48,050 nucleotides of DNA. Source: DASVRZ01 sp038228695 (GTDB taxonomy: Bacteria > Verrucomicrobiota > Verrucomicrobiia > Chthoniobacterales > DASVRZ01). The notes beneath the pieces were generated by a model that saw nothing but the letters and a program-made list of their open reading frames with translations, had not been told where the DNA came from and ran no database searches. Location: assembly GCA_038228695.1 (NCBI GenBank), contig JBBRPA010000028.1, positions 1-48,050 on the forward strand, in the 5' to 3' direction. The position numbers and the translations under genes were made by a program. Shown in pieces: positions 7,412 through 17,232 of the stretch. Numbering within the stretch: position 1 is the first letter of the stretch; each line of letters starts with the position of its first letter.

Positions 7412-8296
7412 CTAATACACTAATTTGTTGAGAGGATATTCGATAATTCCCTCCGCGCCCAAGGCTTTGAGCTGGGGAATAATCTCGCGGACGACTTTTT
7501 CGTCGATCACGGTTTCCACCGCGACCCAGTCGGACTGCGCAAGATGCGAGACCGTCGGATTGCGGAGGGAGGGTAGCGCGGAAAGGAGGTTTTTCAACTG
7601 GTTTTCCGCGATGTTCATTTTCAAGCCCACTTTGTCGCGGGCATTGAGTGCGCCTTGGAGCAGCAGAACCAACCGCTCCAGCTTGCCGCGTTTCCACGGA
7701 TCGGTCATGGCCTGATGGTTCGCGATGATCTGCGGGAACGACTCGGCGAGGTCGGCAATGATCCGCAGCTTGTTCGCACGCAGAGACGAACCGGTCTCGG
7801 TGATATCGACGATTGCATCGACTAAGTCGGGCACTTTGACCTCGGTCGCGCCCCAGCTGAACTCGACTTCGGCCTCGACGCCGTGTTTTGCCAGAAATTT
7901 TTTGGTCAGCCCGACGGCCTCAGTGGCGATCCGCTTACCTTGCAAGTCCTTCACGCTCTGGTAGTTCGAGCTTTCTGGGACGGCCAGCACCCAACGCGTT
8001 GGTTGAGCCGTGGCTTTGCTGTAAGGCAGCGAACAGATCACCTCCACGTCGGAGCCGTTCTCTTCGGTCCAATCGCGTCCGGTCAATCCGCAATCGAGGT
8101 AGCCGTGTTCAACATAACGACTGATCTCTTGGGCGCGGAGGAGGCGCAGTTCGATTTCGGGATCATCGACGGCGGGTTTGTAGTTCCGCTTGAAGATGGT
8201 GATCGTAAAGCCGGCCTTCTGAAAAAGATCGATCGTCGGTGCTTCGAGCGAGCCGGAAGGCAGACCGATTTTCAAAATGTTGGCGGCGGCGGACAT
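7412..8296 (-). CDS. hisG: ATP phosphoribosyltransferase, long form
   Basis: A 294-residue protein that catalyses the first step of histidine synthesis: ATP + PRPP to phosphoribosyl-ATP. The N-terminus I-L-K-I-G-L-P-S-G-S-L and Y-L-D-C-G-L-T-G-R-D-W mark the catalytic domains. The PRPP-binding loop is seen as D-A-I-V-D-I-T-E-T-G-S-S-L-R-A-N near residues 163-178. The extra C-terminal regulatory domain (after about residue 215, ending A-L-G-A-E-G-I-I-E-Y-P-L) makes this the long form, which does not need HisZ and is feedback-inhibited by histidine in characterised members. No other his genes are in the window. Confidence 0.95.
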   Translation of the reverse strand: MSAAANILKIGLPSGSLEAPTIDLFQKAGFTITIFKRNYKPAVDDPEIELRLLRAQEISRYVEHGYLDCGLTGRDWTEENGSDVEVICSLPYSKATAQPTRWVLAVPESSNYQSVKDLQGKRIATEAVGLTKKFLAKHGVEAEVEFSWGATEVKVPDLVDAIVDITETGSSLRANKLRIIADLAESFPQIIANHQAMTDPWKRGKLERLVLLLQGALNARDKVGLKMNIAENQLKNLLSALPSLRNPTVSHLAQSDWVAVETVIDEKVVREIIPQLKALGAEGIIEYPLNKLVY

Positions 8297-8537
8297 GATT
8301 TAGTGGGCCGCAACGAAAGCGCAGTTTCCAGCGAAAGGCCAGTGAAAAACTCACCCCTGCAGAAGTCCGTCGTCTTCGGCGCTCAATTTTAACTGTGCTG
8401 CAAAATGCGCGGTAACGTCTCCAGATAGTTGGCGATTTTTTGCCACTTTTGCGTAAGGTGCCGCTTCGCATTTACATCGCGACGGGCGTTGAATGTTAAA
8501 ACTTTTGTCTCTCCAAAATTCCACCCGAATTTATTTT

Positions 8538-11500
8538 ATGAAAACTCGTTTCAACACTAGTCTGCTATTTTTAGCCATTATTTTGGTGGGTGGACTGTCG
8601 CTGAATGCCCAGAGTTCATCTAACGCGATGTGGCGCGATGTGAGCGAGCCACAGGCGTCAGCCCGACTTTCCACCGCCCAACGTTCCGCCGCAAAGCGGG
8701 AAATCGTCCCGACAGCCTTTCGCACGCTCGCGCTCGACCGGACAATGATGGATGGATTACTTAAAGCAGTCCCGCCTGAGGCGAGCACATCGGTCAACAA
8801 CGGTTTGGAAATTCAACTACCCTTGCCGGAAGGCGGTTTTGGGCGTTTCCATGCCTTGGAGTCACCGATTATGGAACCGGGCTTGGCGGCTAAATATCCA
8901 GACATTAAAACCTATGTCATCCAAGGCATCGACGATCCCACGGCCACGGGTCGCCTCGATATGACGCCACGCGGACTGCGTGCGACCATACTCTCAGCCA
9001 AGGGCCGCTACTTCATCGATCCTTATTGGAACAACGACGACAGTATCGTGATGTCGTATTACACGCGGAACTTTTCCAATGCAGACAAGCTAAAACAACT
9101 TACCTGTGGTGTCGCGGGCAGCACGGTGGACCTCACTTCCCTCCAAGCCCGGGCGGCCATTGCCAGCCGGCCGACTGGCGCTAGTCTACGCACCTATCGA
9201 CTCGCTCTCGCCTGCACCGGGGAATACGCCACCGCTGTTTCCTCCGGCACACCCACGACGGAAAAAGTGCTCGCTGCCATGGTTACCAGCATCAATCGGG
9301 TCACAGCGGTTTATGAACGCGAGTTGGCCATCCGGCTGACGCTCGTCAATAACACCAATCTGCTCATTTTCCTTAACGCTTCCACCGACCCCTACACCAA
9401 CAGTAGTGGCTCCACAATGCTGGGCCAGAACCAGACCCGGGTCGATTTGGTCATTGGCAACGCCAACTACGACATCGGCCACGTCTTCAGTACCGGAGGC
9501 GGTGGCGTTGCTGGGCTGGGAGTCGTGAACGTGACCGGCCAAAAAGCCAGGGGAGTCACCGGCCTTCCTTCGCCTGTGGGCGACGCTTTCGACATTGACT
9601 TCGTGGCTCACGAAATGGGGCATCAGTTCGGAGGGAACCACACGTTCAACGGCACTTCGGGCAATGCTGTTGGTAATCGCAACGGTCCCACCGCCTACGA
9701 GCCTGGCAGCGCCAGCACCATCATGGGCTACGCCGGCATCTGCGCTCCTCAGGATTTGCAGAACAACAGCGACGATTATTTCCACTCTGCCAACTACACC
9801 GAGATCGATAATTATACCTCCACTGGCAGCGGCAGGTTCCCTTTCACCACGACTGCCACGAGCAACACTCCCCCCGTCATCGCGGCCTTGCCCACCACGG
9901 TCACGAACATCCCCGCGCAGACTCCTTTCGCTCTCACCGCCAGCGCGACGGATGCGAATGGCGACACCTTGACCTATTGCTGGGAGGAATTCGACATCGG
10001 AGCGGCCCAAAGCCCCATCGTCTCACCGCGCGACGACGGATCTGCCTGCATCTTTCGCTCCTACAACCCAACCACCAATCCCACCCGCCTTTTCCCGTCT
10101 CTCACGTACATCCTGAATAACGCCAACCTCCCACCTGCCACTTACACCTTCGGAGGCGCCCCTTTCGCGACCGGTGAATTTCTTCCCACCACGGACCGCA
10201 CGATGACCTTCCGCGTTTCCGTTCGCGATAACCGTGCCGGCGGCGGCGGCCAAAATTGGTCCTCCATGCAGGTGAAGTCGAATTCCAACACTGGTCCTTT
10301 CAAAATCAATTCGCCGAATACCGCTACCACACTCACCGCAGGAACATTATTCGCCGTTACATGGGACGTCGCCAGCACCAACCTTTCACCGATCAGTTGC
10401 GCGAATGTCAAAATTAGCTACTCCGCTGACGGCGGCAACACCTTCCCAGTAATCCTCGCCGCGAGCGTTCCGAACACTGGCACGGCAAACGTTACCATCC
10501 CAAACGTAGGCTCCAATGCCACCACCACCGGACGCCTCAAGGTAGAAGCGGTTGGCAATATCTTCTTCGACATCAACGGAGCCAACCTCACGGTTAATGC
10601 CGCTGCTGCCGCTCCGACGGTCACCACCTTCACCCCGACCAGCGGCGTGCAGAACACGTCAGTTGTCATCACGGGCAACGACTTTTTCGGTGCCACCACC
10701 GTTGCTTTCAATGGCACCGCCTCCGTCTTCACAGTCAATTCCAACACCCAGATTACCGCTAAAGTCCCCGCTGGCGCGACCACTGGACCCATCGTTGTCA
10801 CCACCCCGAATGGAACCGGAGCCAGCACGGTGAATTTCACCTTTGTCCCCGGGCCTGCCGCACCAGACATCACCAGCTTTGCACCCACCAACGGTCCTGC
10901 TGGGCAGTCCGTCACCATCACCGGCACCGATTTCACGGGAGCCACCGCTGTCACCTTTAATGGGGCCAACTCCACCTTTGCCGTCAACTCTTCCACGCAA
11001 ATCAGTGCCACTGTCCCTCTAGGGGCCACGACAGGTCCGATTGCTGTCACCACACCTAGCGGCACCTCACCGAGCGCGAATATTTTTACTTTCCTCGCGG
11101 GCAACGGCACCCCTGCCATCACTGGATTCAGCCCGACAAGCGCCTCACCCGGGGCCAGCGTTGTCATCGCTGGAAGCAACTTCGCGGGCATCAGCTCCGT
11201 CTCCTTCAATGGACAAAATGCCAGCTTCACCACCAATTCCAGCACCCAGATTACCGCCATCGTGCCAAACAGCGCGACGACAGGTGCCGTCACTGTTACT
11301 AACACCTACGGCACTGGCACCAGCACCTTCACCGTCAACCCCGCCTCGTTCGCCATCCCGGTCGTGATCAGCCAGATTTACGGTGGTGGAGGCAACAGCA
11401 GCGCCCCTTACCAGAATGATTACGTGGAGATCTACAATCGCGACACCCGCGTCATCAACCTTGCCAACTGGTCCCTGCAATACGCCAGCAGCTCCGGCAC

Positions 11501-14186
11501 CAGTTGGACCGTCGTCCCTTTGTCCGGCAACATCCAACCCGCCAAATACTATCTCATCAAACTAGCCAGTGGTGGCTCTGTCGGTTCCGTTCTTCCAACA
11601 GCGGATGCCACTAGCTCGGGTTTGAATATTAGTGCCGCCAACGGCAAAATCGCCCTCTTAAATACCGCCACTGCGATTCCTTTCGGCACCTCGAATCCGG
11701 CGGGCACCATCGGCTTACAGGATTTCGTTGGTTACGGCTCCGCCAACGCCTCCGAGACTTCCCCCGCCCCGACTGGGGGTAATACATCGTCGATCCTCCG
11801 CGCTGGCAACGGAGCGACCGACACCGATAACAACTCCGCCGATTTCTCCACGGGCCCGCCGAACCCGCGCAACTCCGCTTTTGGCAGCATCGCAGCGCCC
11901 GTCATCAGCAGCAGCCTCACCGCCACCGGCACCGCTGGTGCAGCCTTTACCTACACCATCGCCGCCTCCAACTCCCCGACCAGCTACAACGCCACCAGTC
12001 TCCCTGCCAACTTGACCATCAACACCGGCACCGGAGTCATTTCCGGGACGCCATCTGCCGCCGGAATCAGCAACGTTTCCATCTCCGCGACCAACGCGGG
12101 CGGAACAGGCTCCGCCACGCTCGTCCTCACCGTGAACGCCGCGAGTTCTGGCGCTCCAGTGATCTCCAGCGCGACCACCGTTTCCGCCACGATCAATAGC
12201 GTGATCACTGGATACCAAATCACCGCCAGCAACACTCCGACCAGTTTTGCTGCCAGCAATCTGCCCAGCGGCTTAACCATAAACTCGTCGGGTCTCATCT
12301 CCGGCACGCCACTCGTCTCTGGCACGATACTAACGACGATCTCGGCGACGAACATCTCCGGCACCGGCTCAGCGATATTGACCTTTAACATTTCCCCTGC
12401 GGCAGGTGTCTCGACAACCCTCTTGGCGGGATGGGATTTCCAAACCACCACAACCGGGGGAACCGCAGGTGCCGCCTCTCCCAATTCTCCTTCGATTTAT
12501 ATTTCAAACTTTGGAACCGGTACTCTCTACCTGAACGGCACCAATGGCTCTAGCACATGGATTACTGCCTCGACTGGCAACGAAGTGTCTTCATTTGGTG
12601 GCACGGCAACCAATGCCGGAACTGGGTTCTCCACCGTTACATTAAGCCCGGCATGTCTGGCATTGATTGGGGGAACTGGAAACTCAGCCAACGGCAAGCG
12701 AATGGTTTTGAAATTTGCCATGACCGGGGCAACCAATTTGGTCGCGAGCTATGCGACACAGAAGACTTCGCTGGGCTTCAGTTCCCAGACGTGGGAGACA
12801 AGTAGCGACGGCACCAACTGGAGCGCTGCGCAAACCATCAGTTCACTACCATCTTCCTTTGGCACGCAAACCCTTAATGCCATCACCGCCCTCAACGGAG
12901 CGGCAAACGCATATTTGCGAGTAACTTTTGCCGATGCTACCGACTCTGTCGGAAATAACCGCCTAGACAATATCCAGCTTAACGCTTCCACCAGTGCCTC
13001 CAGCTCAACCGTCACCCTCAGCGGCCCTGCGACTGGTCTCACCTCCACCTACAACTCGCCCGGCACACCTTCCGGCGCCCTCTCCGTGGCCGGCACTAAC
13101 CTCACCGCCGATGTCATCACCACCGCGCCGACTGGTTTTGAAATCTCCAAAACCGTCGGCGGTACCTACGCTTCCAGCCAGACCTACTCGCCCACCTCCG
13201 GCACACTGACTAGTTCGCCTCTCTTCATCCGTATCGCCGCCGGTCCCGCCGTTGGTAACGTCAGCGGCGTCCTCTCCGCCAGCAGTGGCACTTCAATTAG
13301 CCAAATTCTCACCAGCGGCACCGTTGCCAAGGCCACCCTTACCCCGGTTTTCAGCGGCGCGACCTCGGTCACCTACGATGGCACGTCCAAGTCTTTGACC
13401 GCTGCAACAACACCATCCACCACGGTGGACCTCAGCTACTCCGGCACCGGCAGCACGGTCTATGATCCGTCCACCGCCGCCCCGACCGACGCTGGCACCT
13501 ACTCCGTCACCGCGACCGTCAACAGCCCAAGCTACAGCGGCACCGGCAACACCACCCTCACCATCGGCAAGGCAACCCAGACGATCACATTCGGTCCGCT
13601 AACCGTCAAAACGGTCGGTGATCCTGCATTCGACCTCGTCGCCACCGGCGGGGGTTCCGGCCAAGCCATCGTCTTTGGCAACTCAAACTTCACGGTGGCC
13701 AGCCTCTTCGGTTCTACCGTCGTCATCAACGCCGCCGGACAGACCACGCTGACGGCCAACCAAGCTGGCAACGACAACTTCAATGCCGCCGCTCCCGTTG
13801 CACAAATACTCACCGTGAACGCCAGCGGACCAAGCTTCGCTAACACCTTCCCCGGTTACGGCGCGACCGATCTTGTCGGCGGCGTGCAGGCCCTCATCGC
13901 CTACGCCTTGGGCGGCTCTGTCTCGGGCGACAATACCGCCATCCTCCCGGTTCCAACTTACAATGCTGGCATCCTGCAAATCACCTTCCTCGCTCGCACC
14001 AACGACCCGACGATCACCATTTCCGTCGAAGGCAACGCCGCTCTGACCAGTCCGTGGAGCACCCCGATCACCCAAGTCTCGGGTGTGGACCAGACCGGTG
14101 TTCCTACTGGTTTCGTTCGCCAAATCTGGACGTTGACCTCCGCAGGTCAGGGCTTCCTCCGCGTGCGTGTGACACAGAATCCCTGA
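8538..14186 (+). CDS. Giant secreted reprolysin-like metalloprotease with IPT, lamin-tail and Ig-like repeats
   Basis: About 1,882 residues from ATG 8538, chosen because a signal peptide (F-N-T-S-L-L-F-L-A-I-I-L-V-G-G-L-S-L-N-A-Q) begins there rather than at the upstream start 8493. The peptidase region (about 195-450) has the zinc site HEMGHQFGGNH (358-368) and a downstream S-T-I-M-G-Y-A-G Met-turn, as in M12B reprolysins. Then come three IPT/TIG modules (about 690-940, each I-x-x-F-x-P-T-x-G), a lamin-tail-like domain (about 940-1115; N-D-Y-V-E-I-Y-N-R), two putative-Ig repeats (about 1118-1286; L-P-x-x-L-T-I-N), a beta domain starting L-L-A-G-W-D-F-Q, MBG-like repeats (about 1600-1685) and a C-terminal beta module. 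It probably acts outside the cell in protein degradation or adhesion. Confidence 0.85.
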   Translation: MKTRFNTSLLFLAIILVGGLSLNAQSSSNAMWRDVSEPQASARLSTAQRSAAKREIVPTAFRTLALDRTMMDGLLKAVPPEASTSVNNGLEIQLPLPEGGFGRFHALESPIMEPGLAAKYPDIKTYVIQGIDDPTATGRLDMTPRGLRATILSAKGRYFIDPYWNNDDSIVMSYYTRNFSNADKLKQLTCGVAGSTVDLTSLQARAAIASRPTGASLRTYRLALACTGEYATAVSSGTPTTEKVLAAMVTSINRVTAVYERELAIRLTLVNNTNLLIFLNASTDPYTNSSGSTMLGQNQTRVDLVIGNANYDIGHVFSTGGGGVAGLGVVNVTGQKARGVTGLPSPVGDAFDIDFVAHEMGHQFGGNHTFNGTSGNAVGNRNGPTAYEPGSASTIMGYAGICAPQDLQNNSDDYFHSANYTEIDNYTSTGSGRFPFTTTATSNTPPVIAALPTTVTNIPAQTPFALTASATDANGDTLTYCWEEFDIGAAQSPIVSPRDDGSACIFRSYNPTTNPTRLFPSLTYILNNANLPPATYTFGGAPFATGEFLPTTDRTMTFRVSVRDNRAGGGGQNWSSMQVKSNSNTGPFKINSPNTATTLTAGTLFAVTWDVASTNLSPISCANVKISYSADGGNTFPVILAASVPNTGTANVTIPNVGSNATTTGRLKVEAVGNIFFDINGANLTVNAAAAAPTVTTFTPTSGVQNTSVVITGNDFFGATTVAFNGTASVFTVNSNTQITAKVPAGATTGPIVVTTPNGTGASTVNFTFVPGPAAPDITSFAPTNGPAGQSVTITGTDFTGATAVTFNGANSTFAVNSSTQISATVPLGATTGPIAVTTPSGTSPSANIFTFLAGNGTPAITGFSPTSASPGASVVIAGSNFAGISSVSFNGQNASFTTNSSTQITAIVPNSATTGAVTVTNTYGTGTSTFTVNPASFAIPVVISQIYGGGGNSSAPYQNDYVEIYNRDTRVINLANWSLQYASSSGTSWTVVPLSGNIQPAKYYLIKLASGGSVGSVLPTADATSSGLNISAANGKIALLNTATAIPFGTSNPAGTIGLQDFVGYGSANASETSPAPTGGNTSSILRAGNGATDTDNNSADFSTGPPNPRNSAFGSIAAPVISSSLTATGTAGAAFTYTIAASNSPTSYNATSLPANLTINTGTGVISGTPSAAGISNVSISATNAGGTGSATLVLTVNAASSGAPVISSATTVSATINSVITGYQITASNTPTSFAASNLPSGLTINSSGLISGTPLVSGTILTTISATNISGTGSAILTFNISPAAGVSTTLLAGWDFQTTTTGGTAGAASPNSPSIYISNFGTGTLYLNGTNGSSTWITASTGNEVSSFGGTATNAGTGFSTVTLSPACLALIGGTGNSANGKRMVLKFAMTGATNLVASYATQKTSLGFSSQTWETSSDGTNWSAAQTISSLPSSFGTQTLNAITALNGAANAYLRVTFADATDSVGNNRLDNIQLNASTSASSSTVTLSGPATGLTSTYNSPGTPSGALSVAGTNLTADVITTAPTGFEISKTVGGTYASSQTYSPTSGTLTSSPLFIRIAAGPAVGNVSGVLSASSGTSISQILTSGTVAKATLTPVFSGATSVTYDGTSKSLTAATTPSTTVDLSYSGTGSTVYDPSTAAPTDAGTYSVTATVNSPSYSGTGNTTLTIGKATQTITFGPLTVKTVGDPAFDLVATGGGSGQAIVFGNSNFTVASLFGSTVVINAAGQTTLTANQAGNDNFNAAAPVAQILTVNASGPSFANTFPGYGATDLVGGVQALIAYALGGSVSGDNTAILPVPTYNAGILQITFLARTNDPTITISVEGNAALTSPWSTPITQVSGVDQTGVPTGFVRQIWTLTSAGQGFLRVRVTQNP

Positions 14187-14211
14187 TTCTTCCCAACACT
14201 CCGACTAACGG

Positions 14212-16014
14212 TTAAACCTTCAGTTCGCGCAGCGGGCCAGCCGAGCGACCAGTAGCGCGTTTCAGGCGCAAAATCGGCCAAATTTTTTCCAACTCAATGC
14301 AGTTGATCACGTCCTTTTTTTCCAGCCAACCCTTCCGCGCTTGGGCCACACCGAACCACAAATGCTGCAAACCCGCCGTCTGATGCGCGTCGGGATTGAT
14401 GCTGCATTTCACCCCTTTCTCCTTCGCCAACGGCCACCAGCGCCAGTCCATATCCAGTCGGTAAGGGTTCGCATTCAGTTCGATAATCGTGCCGGTCGCA
14501 GCAGCCGCCTCGATGACCGCTGGCACGTCCACCGCATAGGACTCACGCTCGAGTAAGACCCGTCCGGTAAGATGCCCAAGCATGGTTACAAACGGATTCT
14601 CCATCGCTTTGATTAGGCGTTTGGTCATGTCCGCCTCGCTTTGGGTAAAGGAGGAATGGACGCTGGCCACGACGTAATCGAGTTGGGCAAGAATCTCGTC
14701 CGAAAAATCCAGACTGCCATCCTTTAAAATGTCGCATTCCGTTCCCGAAAAAAGCCGGAACCCGTCGAAGGTCGCATTCAGTCGGGTGATTTCCGCGGCC
14801 TGCGCAAGGAGCTGGGTCTCGTTGAGCCCGTGGGCTTGGAAAGAGCTTTTCGAGTGGTCGGAGATGCCGAGATATTGCAAACCCAACTCCTGCGCCACCG
14901 TCGCCATTTCCTCCAAAGTGGCGCGTCCGTCGCTAGCCGTGGTGTGGTTGTGAAACGTCCCGCGCAAATTGGTCAGTTCGACCAACCGGGGCAGAGTGCC
15001 CGCGGCCGCCGCCGGAATCTCGCCTCGGCCCTCGCGCAGTTCCGGCTCGATAAATTCGAGATCGAGCGCGCGGTAAAGCTGCGCCTCATCGCGGATCGTC
15101 GGAATCTCTTTCGCCGTGGTTCCGTGCCGTCCGGTAGCCCGCTCGGCGACCGGTGCGAGTCGGTATTCGTTCAGCGTAAACCCGTAATCGAGCGCCCGAC
15201 TGCGGAGGATGACGTTGTGCTCTTTGCTGCCGGTGAAATAGACCAGCGCAAACGGATATTCCTCGTTCGTGACCACCCGCAGATCGCATTGCATACCCGA
15301 TTTGAGCCGGACACTAGCCTTCGTCTCGCCCTTGGCGAGGATCGTTTCCACTTCGGCGTGGCTGGTGAAATGATCGATGATCGCCGTCGGATTTTTGCCG
15401 GCCACAATCAGGTCGAGATCGTGCACCGTTTCTTTCCGCCGTCGATAACTGCCGGCGACCGCAGCTTGGGAAACTTCGGGGAGCGATTTCAGATCCGCGA
15501 GGAGCACTTCGGCGAGCGGAGCGGCATCGCCAAGCAGGAAATAACCCGAGTGCTTTTTTCGGAGCTCAATCGACGCGAGCAAATTCGTCGCCGTCTTCGC
15601 ACCGAACCCGGGCAGACCGGCGATCCGGCCATCGTTCGCGGCTTTCTCAAGTTCCGCAACGTCGCTGATCCCGAGTTGCTCATAGACCGCCTTGATTTTT
15701 TTCGGCCCGAGACCAGGGATATCGAACAGCTCGAAAATGGTCGCCGGAAATTCGGCCCGGAGCGTTTCGTAATAGGGCAGAGTGCCGGTGGTGACGAGTT
15801 CGGTGAGCTTGGCTGCAATGGCTTTGCCGATACCCTCGACCGGTTCGAGATCGCCCGCCCGCGCCAAGGCAAGAATATCGCCGGGGAAAACTTCGATCGC
15901 CCGCGCCGCATTGGTGTAAGCGCGGGTTTTAAAGGGATTTTCCCCTTTCAACTCGAGCAAAAGGGCGATCGACTCGAGAGTATCGATTAGGGTATCACGC
16001 GTGACAGCCGACAT
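14212..16014 (-). CDS. polX: DNA polymerase/3'-5' exonuclease PolX
   Basis: A 600-residue two-part enzyme. The N-terminal family-X polymerase has helix-hairpin-helix motifs (V-E-G-I-G-K-A-I-A and I-P-G-L-G-P-K-K-I), the nucleotidyltransferase motif G-S-Y-R-R-R-K-E-T-V-H-D-L-D with its paired acidic residues, and a later C-D-L-R-V-V. The C-terminal PHP domain begins at H-N-H-T-T-A-S-D-G and includes I-S-D-H-S, E-C-D-I, V-A-S-V-H-S, L-G-H-L-T-G-R and N-P-D-A-H, the metal ligands of the exonuclease. Full-length PolX (about 570-600 residues) acts in base-excision or gap-filling repair. It is convergent with the large secreted protein and not in an operon. Confidence 0.95.
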   Translation of the reverse strand: MSAVTRDTLIDTLESIALLLELKGENPFKTRAYTNAARAIEVFPGDILALARAGDLEPVEGIGKAIAAKLTELVTTGTLPYYETLRAEFPATIFELFDIPGLGPKKIKAVYEQLGISDVAELEKAANDGRIAGLPGFGAKTATNLLASIELRKKHSGYFLLGDAAPLAEVLLADLKSLPEVSQAAVAGSYRRRKETVHDLDLIVAGKNPTAIIDHFTSHAEVETILAKGETKASVRLKSGMQCDLRVVTNEEYPFALVYFTGSKEHNVILRSRALDYGFTLNEYRLAPVAERATGRHGTTAKEIPTIRDEAQLYRALDLEFIEPELREGRGEIPAAAAGTLPRLVELTNLRGTFHNHTTASDGRATLEEMATVAQELGLQYLGISDHSKSSFQAHGLNETQLLAQAAEITRLNATFDGFRLFSGTECDILKDGSLDFSDEILAQLDYVVASVHSSFTQSEADMTKRLIKAMENPFVTMLGHLTGRVLLERESYAVDVPAVIEAAAATGTIIELNANPYRLDMDWRWWPLAKEKGVKCSINPDAHQTAGLQHLWFGVAQARKGWLEKKDVINCIELEKIWPILRLKRATGRSAGPLRELKV

Positions 16015-16204
16015 AGTGGAAATAAACTACCCGACCCTGCCCGGCGCACGAGCAGATTTTTACATCGATGCCGCTTATTCTGCCCGCAATGTTCTCCGGC
16101 AGCCGAAGGACGTTCCTTGTCTGACTCCCTCTTGGTAACAGGAAAAATCCGGTTTTGATCGAAGGCACGGTCCCGTTCCTCCATTGCCTTTTTCGAAAGC
16201 TAGA

Positions 16205-16426
16205 TTAGACCTGAGCGTGACTCCAACGCTGAGCCAGCAAAAGAAAAGCAGCTTCATGATCTGGCCAATCGTGCAGCGAAGCGGGATCGAAGTCTGCGCC
16301 GCATGGCCAAACAACCGTATGAACCTCTGGGTCGAGAGTAACTTGGGCAAAGACCGCCGGGTCTCGGAGTGGTCCATAAAGTTCTCCTTCGAGCATGGCC
16401 TCGAAATCAATCGGCCAGCAACTCAT
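16205..16426 (-). CDS. Short DUF2442 protein, second copy
   Basis: A 73-residue protein from ATG 16426: L-E-G-E-L-Y-G-P-L-R-D-P-A-V-F-A-Q-V then H-T-V-V-W-P-C-G-A-D-F-D-P-A-S-L-H, the characteristic second half of DUF2442. The usual first two beta strands are reduced to about 18 residues, so it may be an N-terminally short member. It overlaps the DUF4160 gene by 20 nt. The order here is DUF4160 then DUF2442, opposite to the pair at 546-1080. Confidence 0.7.
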   Translation of the reverse strand: MSCWPIDFEAMLEGELYGPLRDPAVFAQVTLDPEVHTVVWPCGADFDPASLHDWPDHEAAFLLLAQRWSHAQV

Positions 16427-16625
16427 CCGCGTGAAGCTCAGCCCACGCCTCGACGAGACGCTGTTGTTGCTGCAGAACGAACCCGATAATAAGAGCGACG
16501 GGCGCGATGGAAAAGACCGCCACAGGCTCGCCATAATAGGCATGGAAATGCGGGACATGATGCTTCTCTGAAGGTTCTGAAAACATCCGAATGATAATAC
16601 CGTAGAAGCGAGAAAGTTCGGGCAT
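16407..16625 (-). CDS. DUF4160 domain protein, second copy
   Basis: 72 residues from ATG 16625, chosen because MPELSRFYGIIIRMF aligns with the N-terminus of the first copy; a longer frame to 16709 is possible. It keeps the hallmark H-H-V-P-H-F-H-A-Y-Y and the C-terminal helix Q-Q-Q-Q-R-L-V-E-A-W-A-E-L. It ends shorter than the copy at 820-1080. It is transcribed together with the overlapping DUF2442 gene. The function is unknown; the pair may be a toxin-antitoxin-like module. Confidence 0.78.
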   Translation of the reverse strand: MPELSRFYGIIIRMFSEPSEKHHVPHFHAYYGEPVAVFSIAPVALIIGFVLQQQQRLVEAWAELHADELLAD

Positions 16626-16743
16626 GAAAAAGAATTTACGCCATGAATTATCATCGCCATTCGTGCGAGCAAGCGGGGAATAGGCCTCCAAGGGCGTCTT
16701 AAAAGTCATGCAATCTCGGACTGCATCCCGGCTTTTTTTTCGG

Positions 16744-17223
16744 CTAACGAAATTTTGCTGGAAACGATGGCAACCCGCTGATCTGCGTGCCGATCACGAT
16801 CCCTTTCCTGCCAAACCATCCTTGGTTCATTTCCAAGGCGTAAGCGATGTTCGACGTAGCGCTCGGAATCGGCGTGTCGTCACGCGGAGCGGCGGCGTGA
16901 ATTTCGCGAATCTGCCCTTGGCGATCGAGGTAGGCGATGTCGAGCGGGAGGTTGGTGTTATGCATCCAGAAACTCGCTTGCCTTTCCTCCGGAAAAACAA
17001 AAATCATCCCGTGATCTTCCGGCATGGTCCGGCGATACATCAGTCCGGTTTGCATGGCATCGCGAGTATCCGCGATCTCGGCCGTGATCGTCTGCCCGGC
17101 CACGGTGAGGGTGGCAGTTTTTAAGGCAAAGGCGGAGGTCTCGGTTGGGGCGGGCTGTTTTTCGCAAGCGGCGAGGCTGGCCAGGAGAACGATGCTTAAG
17201 AGGAGGTGGAAAATAGGTCTCAT
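16744..17223 (-). CDS. DUF192 family lipoprotein
   Basis: A 159-residue protein from ATG 17223. The longer frame above it only translates the 9-bp repeat downstream of folD. The N-terminus F-H-L-L-L-S-I-V-L-L-A-S-L-A-A-C is a lipobox, so the mature protein is probably a lipoprotein. The body matches DUF192: V-E-I/A-D-T-x-x-x-x-x-G-L-M-Y-R-R-T-M-P-E-D-H-G-M-I-F-V-F, then F-W-M-H-N-T-N-L-P-L-D-I-A-Y-L-D and A-L-E-M-N-Q-G-W-F. DUF192 proteins are extracytoplasmic and of unknown role. It is probably co-transcribed with folD. Confidence 0.85.
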   Translation of the reverse strand: MRPIFHLLLSIVLLASLAACEKQPAPTETSAFALKTATLTVAGQTITAEIADTRDAMQTGLMYRRTMPEDHGMIFVFPEERQASFWMHNTNLPLDIAYLDRQGQIREIHAAAPRDDTPIPSATSNIAYALEMNQGWFGRKGIVIGTQISGLPSFPAKFR

Positions 17224-17232
17224 CGGTCGTGT

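Noticed and set aside
9186..14123. Several long minus-strand ORFs inside the large secreted protease gene
   Set aside because: They are shadows of the repetitive, GC-rich coding sequence; the + strand frame carries the peptidase and repeat motifs.
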